Positions 8,344 through 14,474 of a DNA stretch of 14,474 nucleotides are shown here, in pieces (positions within the stretch are counted from its first letter, which is position 1; the number at the start of each line of letters is the position of its first letter). Under the pieces are notes generated by a model. It was not told where the DNA came from. It ran no database searches and was given only the letters and a program-made list of their open reading frames with translations. The stretch lies in the NCBI GenBank assembly GCA_021160845.1, contig JAGHBT010000300.1, positions 1 through 14,474 on the forward strand, in the 5' to 3' direction. A program made the position numbers and the translations under genes. Source of the stretch: a bacterium. GTDB lineage: Bacteria > Krumholzibacteriota > Krumholzibacteriia > Krumholzibacteriales > WJIX01.

Positions 8344-9353
8344 TTTTTTTCTCTCTTACGCTCTGTTACAAACATCTCAAATACAAGCAAGGCAATCGCT
8401 ATCGCTAGAAATATTTGGAATTTTTCTTCATACAATTTGATTGTTTTGGATTCCATCTTACGTTTTTCCTCACCTGCAATCAACTTTCTGTATACATCTC
8501 CAAGGTCAATATTCCCGGTTGCCACATTCAAATATTTACCGCCGTCTGTAGCGTTTGCCATCTTCCTTAAGGTTGTAGCATCAAGCCTGCTCCAAACCTC
8601 CCTACCTTTATATTTAAGGAAAACCTTTTTCCCACTATCATTTGTTACGGGGATTCTTTTGCCCTGATCCTCATTACCCAAGCCGATCGCTATAATGCGA
8701 ACGCCACGCTGAAAGGCCTCCTCGGCCGCTTTGACCGGAAACGAATCATGGTCCTCCCCATCCGTAATCAAAAGGATATCCTTATATTTCTTTTCCTGGT
8801 CGCCAAAACCATCCTCAAGAGCCTTTCTTATGGCATCCCCAATCAGAGTTCCACCACGGGAAATGCTATTCACATTGACCCTCTCGAGCATTAGCCTGAA
8901 AAAACCGTAATCGAGCGTCAATGGACATTTTAAAACGGCTGATCCGGCAAAGACAACAAGAGCTACACGGTCTCCTTTAAGAGACTTGATCATATCTTTA
9001 ATGGCAAACTTGGCGCGCTCAAGCCTGTTGGGGGCAAGATCCTCCGCCAGCATACTCTTTGAAACATCCAGAACAAACACAATATCTCTACCCCTTCGCT
9101 CAACTGTCTGCGGCTTGGGATTCCATGCGGGGCTGGAAAGTGAAAAGACAATAAATATTACACTCAAGGTTACAAGCAGTAATTTCCAGAGCCTCCTTGC
9201 AGGATTAACAGTCATGGAAATCCTGTTTAGAAGACCCTGCTCGATAAACAACCGCAGCGCCCGTTTTCGTCTGTGTCTCGCCCACAGGTAGAACAGAACG
9301 GGAACGGTAGCCAGCCATAGAAAAGAAAGCATCTTTACATCACCAATATGCAT
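8340..9353 (-). CDS. batB: BatB: membrane-anchored VWA-domain protein
   Basis: This 337-residue protein has two N-terminal membrane helices (about 9-24 and 57-73), a VWA domain (about 88-290) and a C-terminal helix (about 313-329). The metal-ion-dependent adhesion site is complete: Asp96-x-Ser98-x-Ser100 (DVSKSM), Thr169 (RGGTLIGDAI) and Asp198 (ITDGED), so divalent-metal ligand binding is expected. The Arg/Lys-rich loop between the first helices (WARHRRKRALRLF) and the basic C-terminus place both in the cytosol, which puts the VWA domain in the periplasm; this topology is inferred. The ATG at 9353 starts 6 nt after batA. A second ATG at 9332 with GGTGA 7 nt upstream is possible and would remove seven residues. 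It is paired with BatA, as in known Bat loci. Confidence 0.92.
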   Translation of the reverse strand: MHIGDVKMLSFLWLATVPVLFYLWARHRRKRALRLFIEQGLLNRISMTVNPARRLWKLLLVTLSVIFIVFSLSSPAWNPKPQTVERRGRDIVFVLDVSKSMLAEDLAPNRLERAKFAIKDMIKSLKGDRVALVVFAGSAVLKCPLTLDYGFFRLMLERVNVNSISRGGTLIGDAIRKALEDGFGDQEKKYKDILLITDGEDHDSFPVKAAEEAFQRGVRIIAIGLGNEDQGKRIPVTNDSGKKVFLKYKGREVWSRLDATTLRKMANATDGGKYLNVATGNIDLGDVYRKLIAGEEKRKMESKTIKLYEEKFQIFLAIAIALLVFEMFVTERKREKK

Positions 9354-9359
9354 AATCTA

Positions 9360-10415
9360 TCAGGGTATCCTCCTAAAAACCGTGCAAGCCAACGCTCTTT
9401 CAAGAAGAATCAAAAGGAGCGCCGCCATCGCGAATGGCACAAACAATTCTCTGTAATCCACATACCGGACAGATTCTATTTCGCTCTTTTCCAACCTGTC
9501 TATTTCTTCATATATCTTTCTTAAGGATTCTTCGTCTTCAGCCTGTCTGGACAAACCCCCGGTTTTATCCGCTATCCGGTTCAGCGTTTCCATATCTACC
9601 TGATTGCTCTGCGGAACCTTGAAACTTCCGAGAAGTGTTCTGATTGTACTTACCCCTTCACCACCAACGCCTATAGCGTATATCTTTATTCCCCATTTCG
9701 CCGCGAGAGCGGCTGCCTCAAGAGGATTTCTCTTTCCAAAATTATTCTGCCCATCGGTAAGCAAAATAATGATCTTGCTCTTTATATTATATTCGTTCTC
9801 TTTGGAATCGCTACCGGATGTCATGTTTTCCCCCGCTGTTTTAAGTCTCGCAGCGGCAAGGGCTATAGCATCACCTATAGCAGTTCCGTCCTCACTCCTT
9901 CTCTTAACAATATCTATGGTATCTAAAAATCTTAGGAGCGCTCCATGTCCAAGCGTAAGAGGCGCCATCGTATCGGCGTACCTTGCAAATGCCACCATTC
10001 CCACAAGATCACTCGCTCTTCCTTCAAGATTCTTGCCGTTGCCCATAAGAAATTCACGAAACACCCTTTTTACAACCTCCAGCCTGTTCATCCTGCTTCC
10101 CCTGTATTCCATTTCCGCGCCCATACTCCCCGACCGGTCTATAACCATCGCCATCGCCACCCCTTTTGTAACATCCTTAACCTTCTCCCTCCCCATCTGG
10201 GGCCGCGCAAGTGCGATTATCAACAAAATCAACGCCGCAATCCGCAAAACAAGTGGAATAACAGAAAGCCTCTGCCTCAGGGATATACCAGCCTTTCGAA
10301 GATTTGTAAGGGACGAAAAACCTATGCTGCCAGTACTTCGAACCCGTATTTTGATAAAAATATAGACCGGTATAATCAGCAGAAGAAGAAAAACCCACGG
10401 AGAAAAAAATCTCAT
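9360..10415 (-). CDS. batA: BatA: membrane-anchored VWA-domain protein
   Basis: From the ATG at 10415 the protein has 351 residues and begins MRFFSPWVFLLLLIIPVYIF, the usual BatA first helix. A second helix follows at about 56-70 (LRIAALILLIIALARPQ), then the VWA domain (about 80-315) and a final helix at about 326-342. The metal site is complete: Asp93-x-Ser95-x-Ser97 (DRSGSM), Thr178 (DGTAIGDAI) and Asp221 (LLTDGQN). A longer frame reaches a GTG at 10493, but the extra 26 residues are charged, overlap the upstream gene by 61 nt and displace the first helix, so I reject it. The gap from the upstream stop is 17 nt. The basic loop after helix 1 again implies a periplasmic VWA domain. It likely forms a functional pair with BatB. 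Confidence 0.92.
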   Translation of the reverse strand: MRFFSPWVFLLLLIIPVYIFIKIRVRSTGSIGFSSLTNLRKAGISLRQRLSVIPLVLRIAALILLIIALARPQMGREKVKDVTKGVAMAMVIDRSGSMGAEMEYRGSRMNRLEVVKRVFREFLMGNGKNLEGRASDLVGMVAFARYADTMAPLTLGHGALLRFLDTIDIVKRRSEDGTAIGDAIALAAARLKTAGENMTSGSDSKENEYNIKSKIIILLTDGQNNFGKRNPLEAAALAAKWGIKIYAIGVGGEGVSTIRTLLGSFKVPQSNQVDMETLNRIADKTGGLSRQAEDEESLRKIYEEIDRLEKSEIESVRYVDYRELFVPFAMAALLLILLERALACTVFRRIP

Positions 10416-10432
10416 AGCGGCCGGCAGCCTGC

Positions 10433-11446
10433 TTAAGCGGCTTTCCGTTTCACCTCCTTTTTGATCTTTGTGGCGTTTATAAAATCCCTGCACGAATCAA
10501 AGGTTCTCTGGACATCCTTATCTGTCGGCTGTAGATGGGCAAATTTAACCATATCACAGTGAATAAGAAATTGCTCTATCATCTCTTTCTTTTCATCATC
10601 GACCTCAAGTCCACTTCCGGCTTCCATCAAAAACTCTTCGGTCGTCCTCTCAGGCGCTCTCAGTCCAAACCTATCTTCAATATAGCCTCTGAGTATATCC
10701 GAAACTTCTATTGTAAATTCTTTATACTTCTCTTGTTCGGCAAGTTTTTTGTCGAGAAGGCTCTGAAGTTTCAAAAGGGCAATCTCGTGAGCGGCAAGTT
10801 CTGGGATAACACGCATCTTTTTCTTTCGTAACCTGAAAAACACTAAGACAAGTATTCCGGCAACAAGGACAACGCCTATAATAACAAGTACCCAGGGAAA
10901 TTTACGCGGCAGGTTTTGAGGCCCGGCAATATCCTTTATCTCAAGAGCTGATTTGTCCCCGGGCAGCAGAGAATTAACCTTCACCGTTATTGTGTCTGAT
11001 TCGACAAAATGCTTGAGCGTATCGCCTTCGCTGTGAAACTCGACAACCATCGGCGGAATTTTGTATTCCCCGGATAGAAACGGCTCCAGCTTATACTCGC
11101 GGCTTGTTATAACTTCGTCACGATCTCCCAGCTTCGGCTCTAAGGTTTTGTAATCAACAATGCCGAATTGCTCTAGTTTATCCCCAAAAGAAGGAAGCTT
11201 TGCCACATATTTATCCCTGGCTTTTATCTGAAGAAGCAATGTGATATTTTCGGCAATTGTAATCTCTTTTTTACTCACTGCCACACGAAAATCAACGGGC
11301 CCCCGCTTGAAATTTCGATCAATTTCATATTTTGCGTCGGTAACATCCGTGGACTGCTTGCTATTGCATGAACAAATGGCCAATATCGCTAAGGCGCAAA
11401 CCATATATCCCGCGGCTCTGATATTCTTCCATTTTGTCTCGATCAT
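10433..11446 (-). CDS. BatD-like lipoprotein/membrane protein: Ig-like domain, one helix, cytosolic helical domain
   Basis: From the ATG at 11446 (AGG site 8 nt upstream; a GTG sits directly before it) the product has 337 residues. The N-terminal signal ends in a lipobox-like Ile24-Cys25-Ser26-Cys27, so lipidation at Cys27 is possible. One beta-rich Ig-like domain spans about 48-158 (KKEITIAENITLLLQIKARD, then FLSGEYKIPPMVVEFHSEGD). A membrane helix follows at about 184-204 and a basic stop-transfer RLRKKK. The cytosolic part (about 216-325) reads SDILRGYIEDRFGLRAPERT...HCDMVKFAH. This resembles the C-terminal domain of BatD in this operon (LEALKEYLGSKLRRAGSALT...CEHGRYAG). I therefore call it a short BatD paralogue, close to DUF4381-type proteins. 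It lies 15 nt after the TPR/SurA-like gene and 17 nt before batA. Function within the complex is unknown. Confidence 0.85.
   Translation of the reverse strand: MIETKWKNIRAAGYMVCALAILAICSCNSKQSTDVTDAKYEIDRNFKRGPVDFRVAVSKKEITIAENITLLLQIKARDKYVAKLPSFGDKLEQFGIVDYKTLEPKLGDRDEVITSREYKLEPFLSGEYKIPPMVVEFHSEGDTLKHFVESDTITVKVNSLLPGDKSALEIKDIAGPQNLPRKFPWVLVIIGVVLVAGILVLVFFRLRKKKMRVIPELAAHEIALLKLQSLLDKKLAEQEKYKEFTIEVSDILRGYIEDRFGLRAPERTTEEFLMEAGSGLEVDDEKKEMIEQFLIHCDMVKFAHLQPTDKDVQRTFDSCRDFINATKIKKEVKRKAA
10450..10459 (-). promoter_or_regulatory. Near-perfect Shine-Dalgarno-like stretch AAGGAGGTGA without a start codon at normal spacing
   Basis: On the minus strand AAGGAGGTGA occurs inside the last codons of the BatD-like gene (coding Lys-Lys-Glu-Val-Lys). 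No ATG, GTG or TTG follows at 5-10 nt in the batA frame, and the chosen batA ATG at 10415 is 37 nt further on. It may simply be coding sequence, or it may hold ribosomes near the junction to help re-initiation at batA, which lacks a good site of its own. Confidence 0.25.
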
Positions 11447-11461
11447 CACATATACCTGTCT

Positions 11462-12517
11462 TTATTCCGACTCGCCGGTTTTGGAGGTATGAATCACAAC
11501 ATCATACTGATTCATTAACTTTTGCATAAGCCCCTGCTGCACCTCTGCCTCTTTCCCCGCTCTGACCTTCGAATAGACCTGCTGTTTACTGTCATCAAAT
11601 AATTTTTGCCCGCCTTTGTCGTCCTTGAATTCTTCTTTGTGCCCGTCATAATATTCTCGCAGATCTTCTTCTTTAATAGAAATCTTTGAATTGTACTCAC
11701 CGTCGAGAAACCTCTGCACAAGCATTTTTCTTTCGGTCCGACGAGCGAGCTTTTTATAATCAGGGTCTTCATACAGCTTTTTATCCATCGCGTTTCTATA
11801 TATCAGTTCTTCGGCAATATAGTTTTGAAGCCACTGCATCCTGTTTGTACCTTCCATGGCATTCTCAAGCATTTTCTCTTTCTGCTCTCTTCTCTGCTCC
11901 TCGGTAATGCTGGAAGCAACACTGCTTAGCATGACATCTATTTCATCCTCGATTAAACCTTCCATTTCAGGTTTTGTTATTTTCCAATTTCCTATTTCCG
12001 CTACGATCTCTTTCCCTTTATTACTATCTTGCGAAACGGAGGTTTTTTCCCGCAGTTCATCATGAAGGGCAGCGAACATCCCAAGTCTTTCAAGACATTC
12101 AGTTGTCCTTCTCGACAGGTCTGATTTGAAATTATCAATCTCGGCAAAGCTCTCCGAATGGTAATAGGCTTCCAGCGCTCTTTCATAATCATTATCTTTC
12201 TGATATGCCTTTCCAATCCTGTACCATATTGTAGCCCTTTCTTTCTCCCCCGCATCAGAGGCTGAGAGATACTCTGTCCATACCCTGGCGGCAGGCTGCA
12301 ATAGATTCTGCCGTTCGAGCTTAAGGGCCAATTCTTCAAGCCTGCCTGCCGGAAGATTGTTCTTGCCATCAGCCGAACTCCCGCCACCTGTAAAAAACAG
12401 GGCCAGATTTAATCCTCCAAGCAGCACAGTAACAATCAAAAGAAAATATATTAATCGCGCATTGATTCCCTTTTCTCTTTTATCGCGATCCAGCGTTAAA
12501 TTTAATTTCTCTTCCAT
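11462..12517 (-). CDS. Membrane-anchored TPR plus SurA/PpiC-like chaperone module lacking the rotamase domain
   Basis: The 351-residue protein has a short basic cytosolic N-terminus and one signal-anchor helix (about 22-43). Two or three TPR-type helix pairs follow at about 58-155 (ATIWYRIGKAYQKDNDYERA at 95-114 is clearest). From about 169 it reads like the N-terminal module of SurA/PpiC/PrsA foldases: EIVAEIGNWKITKPEME, a helical region with EELIYRNAMDKKL (236-248), then ISIKEEDLREYYDGHKEEFK (279-298), the stretch that normally leads into the parvulin domain. No parvulin domain follows; the chain goes straight to a C-terminal helix (LFDDSKQQVYSKVRAGKEAE) and a final strand-like YDVVIH. So it should be a chaperone without prolyl isomerase activity. 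GGAG 5 nt before the ATG at 12517 supports the start. I do not recognise it as a standard Bat component. Confidence 0.75.
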   Translation of the reverse strand: MEEKLNLTLDRDKREKGINARLIYFLLIVTVLLGGLNLALFFTGGGSSADGKNNLPAGRLEELALKLERQNLLQPAARVWTEYLSASDAGEKERATIWYRIGKAYQKDNDYERALEAYYHSESFAEIDNFKSDLSRRTTECLERLGMFAALHDELREKTSVSQDSNKGKEIVAEIGNWKITKPEMEGLIEDEIDVMLSSVASSITEEQRREQKEKMLENAMEGTNRMQWLQNYIAEELIYRNAMDKKLYEDPDYKKLARRTERKMLVQRFLDGEYNSKISIKEEDLREYYDGHKEEFKDDKGGQKLFDDSKQQVYSKVRAGKEAEVQQGLMQKLMNQYDVVIHTSKTGESE

Positions 12518-12549
12518 GAAGACTCCATTCTTCTTAAATACTATTTTAT

Positions 12550-12567
12550 AATCACAACGAAGTGATT
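12550..12567 (-). repeat. Intercistronic hairpin AATCAC-TTCGTT-GTGATT
   Basis: A perfect 6-bp stem with a 6-nt loop lies 7 nt after the DUF58 stop and 32 nt before the next start. On the minus strand it is followed by ATAAAATAG, not a T-run, so it is not a standard terminator. It might slow or process the transcript between the MoxR/DUF58 part and the rest, or be chance in AT-rich spacer. Confidence 0.25.
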
Positions 12568-12574
12568 TTGCGGA

Positions 12575-13450
12575 TCAATACCGTTTCTCTCTCATTCTGA
12601 AAAATCTGACCAGTTCGGGGACATAATTCCTGTCGGTCATAATCTCAATATGATCTATACGCCTGGAAGCAAAAAGCTTCTTAAATTCTCTGGATTGCTC
12701 TCTGCCAAAATGTTCATAATTTTCCCTTACCCTCGCGTTCGCGGTATCCACAAGAACGATCTCCCCGGTCTCAGCATCCTCCAGCTCCACAAGGCCTACA
12801 TTGGGAAGGACGACCTCTCTCGGATCAACAATTGTCGCCGCTATCAAATCATGTTTCTTACCTATTATACTCATACGCTTCTCAAAACCCTCCGCTAAAA
12901 AATCGGAAACCAGAAAGACTACAGCCTTTTTGGTAGCTACCTTTCCAAAGAAATCGAGGGCTCCCGCTATATCCGTTTTCGCTTTTCGCGGTTTGAAATT
13001 AAGAAGCTCGCTGATTACCCTGAGAACATGTGTAGTCCCCTTCTTCGGGGGAATATATTTCTCGACCTGGTCTGTAAAAAGAATTAAGCCGACCTTGTCG
13101 TTGTTTTTAACCGCCGAGAAAGCAAGCAAAGCGCAGAGCTCGGCGGCGACTTCATTCTTAAGTTTATTTACACTACCGAAATTACCGGAAGCCGACAGGT
13201 CCACAATAAACATAACCGAAAGCTCTCTTTCCTCAACGAACCTCTTTACATGCGGAATACCTGTGCGCGCTGTCACATTCCAGTCGATTGAGCGAACATC
13301 GTCACCGGGAAGATATTCCCTAACCTCGTCAAACTCCATCCCCCGCCCCTTGAACACACTCCCGTATTCACCGGCGAGGATCTCATTTACTACCCTGCTG
13401 GTAGTTATCTGAAGAGCCCTTATCTTTTTTGCTAATTCTTTAGTAATCAT
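12575..13450 (-). CDS. DUF58 family protein (VWA-like fold), MoxR partner
   Basis: The 291-residue, soluble protein carries the DUF58 signature at about 36-62: GRGMEFDEVREYLPGDDVRS followed by IDWNVTAR. The rest resembles a VWA domain: Asp84-x-Ser86-x-Ser88 (DLSASG), Thr159 (AKTDIAGAL) and Asp183 (LVSDFLAEG) correspond to a metal site, so metal binding is plausible. There is no signal peptide or membrane helix, so it should be cytosolic. DUF58 genes are almost always next to a MoxR ATPase, as here, and are thought to act as its substrate adaptor or partner. The start is ATG at 13450, 80 nt after the MoxR stop, with no clear ribosome binding site. It ends FFRMREKRY, a usual DUF58 ending. Confidence 0.93.
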   Translation of the reverse strand: MITKELAKKIRALQITTSRVVNEILAGEYGSVFKGRGMEFDEVREYLPGDDVRSIDWNVTARTGIPHVKRFVEERELSVMFIVDLSASGNFGSVNKLKNEVAAELCALLAFSAVKNNDKVGLILFTDQVEKYIPPKKGTTHVLRVISELLNFKPRKAKTDIAGALDFFGKVATKKAVVFLVSDFLAEGFEKRMSIIGKKHDLIAATIVDPREVVLPNVGLVELEDAETGEIVLVDTANARVRENYEHFGREQSREFKKLFASRRIDHIEIMTDRNYVPELVRFFRMREKRY

Positions 13451-13464
13451 AATAGTGCTTCGTT

Positions 13465-13493
13465 ATTAAAATCTGCCTGAGTCGGATTTACAA
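13465..13493 (-). promoter_or_regulatory. Weak candidate internal promoter before the DUF58 gene
   Basis: On the minus strand TTGTAA (13493-13488) and TTTAAT (13470-13465) are 17 nt apart, matching 4/6 and 5/6 of the sigma70 boxes. The leader would be only about 10 nt. A perfect TTGACA is also present at 13511-13506, but no good -10 box lies 16-18 nt from it. The 80-nt gap between MoxR and DUF58 is long for this operon, which is the main reason to list it. Confidence 0.2.
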
Positions 13494-13530
13494 AACAGCT
13501 TCATTTGTCAACATGCGGGTTCTCACGGAA

Positions 13531-14474
13531 TCAAGGAACAGGCACATTATCAAAGATTTGATTTACAATATCCTCAGGCGCTTTTTCTTCAGCCTCAGCC
13601 TCATATGTAATTATCACTCTGTGCCTTAAAACATCCATCCCTATCGATTTTACATCCTGCGGCGTAACATATCCCCTTCCCTGCAAAAAGGCATAAGCCT
13701 TCGAAGCCATAGCAAGAAACAAAGTGGCGCGGGGAGAAGCCCCGTACTGAATCATGTCGCTTATTTCAAGGCCGTACTTTTCAGGATTTCTCGTAGCCTG
13801 CACTAAATCCAGGATATAATCTTCTATCTTTTCATCCATGTAAATCTCGTCGTTGAGTTTTCTGAGCCTCTTTATGTCGGCAGGCTTAACTATCGCGTCA
13901 ACGTCGGTGTTCGGTGAAGATCCGCCCATCTTCTTCAAAATCTCTTTCTCCTGATCCCTGTTCGGATAGGTAACTTTGAGCTTCAGCATAAATCTATCAA
14001 CCTGAGCCTCAGGCAACGGATATGTCCCCTCCTGCTCTATCGGGTTCTGCGTGGCAAGCACCATAAAGGGATCATCGAGGAGATGAGTCTCGCTGCCTAT
14101 AGTAATTTGCCTTTCCTGCATCGCTTCAAGAAGAGCGCTCTGCACCTTGGCGGGGGCTCTGTTTATCTCGTCAGCCAGGATGATATTCGCGAAAATAGGA
14201 CCCTTTTTAGTTGTAAAATCACCTGAGCGCGGGTTGTATATTAGGGTGCCAAGCAAATCGGCCGGCAGAAGATCAGGGGTGAACTGTATCCTCTGAAAAG
14301 AGGCATGAATGGTTTTCGAAAGAGTGGTAACCGCGAGTGTTTTCGCCAGGCCCGGCACTCCCTCTATAAGAACATGATTATTACAGAGCAGCCCTATCAG
14401 CAAACGGTCAATAAGGTACTCCTGCCCCACTATTACTTTCGCGAACTCCGTCTTGATTTTTTCTAAAACAACAC
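13531..14474 (-). CDS. MoxR-family AAA+ ATPase (5' end outside window)
   Basis: The frame stays open to the right edge and is coding upstream of the first internal GTG (14430): residues VVLEKIKTEFAKVIVGQEYL read straight through, and this KVIVGQ segment is the conserved MoxR N-terminus. The gene is therefore truncated by the window, probably by only a few dozen residues. Counting from that GTG as 1: Walker A GVPGLAKT (24-31), Walker B ILADEIN (84-90), sensor 1 ATQNP (126-130), arginine finger in DRF (Arg146) and sensor 2 GASPRA (Arg234). The lid ends YEAEAEEKAPEDIV...NVPVP, as usual. MoxR ATPases are cytosolic hexamers believed to remodel or mature partner proteins, often with VWA proteins. 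It is the first visible gene of the Bat locus and is followed by DUF58. Confidence 0.95.
   Translation of the reverse strand, partial: VVLEKIKTEFAKVIVGQEYLIDRLLIGLLCNNHVLIEGVPGLAKTLAVTTLSKTIHASFQRIQFTPDLLPADLLGTLIYNPRSGDFTTKKGPIFANIILADEINRAPAKVQSALLEAMQERQITIGSETHLLDDPFMVLATQNPIEQEGTYPLPEAQVDRFMLKLKVTYPNRDQEKEILKKMGGSSPNTDVDAIVKPADIKRLRKLNDEIYMDEKIEDYILDLVQATRNPEKYGLEISDMIQYGASPRATLFLAMASKAYAFLQGRGYVTPQDVKSIGMDVLRHRVIITYEAEAEEKAPEDIVNQIFDNVPVP

Noticed and set aside
9604..10436. Long plus-strand frames (up to 253 codons) opposite batA
   Set aside because: The minus-strand frame encodes a complete VWA domain with intact metal site. The plus-strand translations are Ser/Leu/Pro-rich antisense shadows.
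10416..10493. Upstream GTG extension of BatA
   Set aside because: It adds 26 charged residues before the normal BatA first helix and overlaps the previous gene by 61 nt. The ATG at 10415 gives the expected N-terminus.
13506..13511. Perfect TTGACA box between MoxR and DUF58
   Set aside because: No acceptable -10 hexamer lies 16-18 nt downstream, so the box alone does not support a promoter.
14428..14430. GTG at 14430 as the MoxR start
   Set aside because: It falls inside the conserved KVIVGQ motif and the frame stays coding to the window edge, so the true start is outside.

Overview
The window is a strongly co-directional block: every gene I can support is on the minus strand, so transcription runs from the right edge (about 14474) to the left edge (1). 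There are no RNA genes, CRISPR arrays, insertion sequences or integrases. Signal peptides, a lipoprotein signal, SurA-like periplasmic folding-factor homology and Bat-type genes point to a diderm (Gram-negative-type) bacterium. Base composition is moderate. The gene mix (full Bat locus, secreted PepC-like protease, FG-GAP/UnbV surface protein) resembles the Bacteroidota/FCB side of the tree or an uncultured candidate phylum, but the sequence alone does not settle the taxon.

Right two thirds (about 4440-14474): an extended Bat (Bacteroides aerotolerance) / MoxR locus. In transcription order it reads MoxR AAA+ ATPase (5' end outside the window), DUF58 protein, a membrane-anchored TPR plus SurA-like protein lacking a rotamase domain, a lipoprotein-like BatD paralogue, BatA, BatB, BatC, BatD and BatE. 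From the BatD-like gene to BatE, junctions are 4-nt overlaps or gaps of 5-17 nt, so this is almost certainly one operon. By the positive-inside rule, the ATPase and DUF58 protein are cytosolic. The two VWA domains (BatA, BatB), the Ig-like BatD domains, the TPR proteins and the SurA-like module would be periplasmic. The BatD pair sends related helical domains back into the cytosol. I infer a trans-envelope machine in which a cytosolic MoxR ATPase acts on, or through, a membrane VWA/TPR complex. The Bat/MoxR function is still poorly defined in the literature.

The least standard parts are the two genes inserted between DUF58 and BatA: the TPR/SurA-like protein and the second BatD-like protein. 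They are the best candidates for something not well described.

Middle (2597-4403): a PepC/bleomycin-hydrolase-family cysteine peptidase that, unusually, has a signal peptide, followed by a small HIT-family nucleotide hydrolase. Both could be read through from the Bat operon.

Left (1-2471): the 5' 823 codons of a large exported protein with a TTG start. It has a lectin-like N-terminal region, seven propeller-type repeats (six with a clear Asp-rich FG-GAP calcium loop), an ASPIC/UnbV domain, and then membrane helices running off the window. It is preceded by a plausible promoter and a perfect 6-bp dyad, so it probably starts a separate transcription unit.
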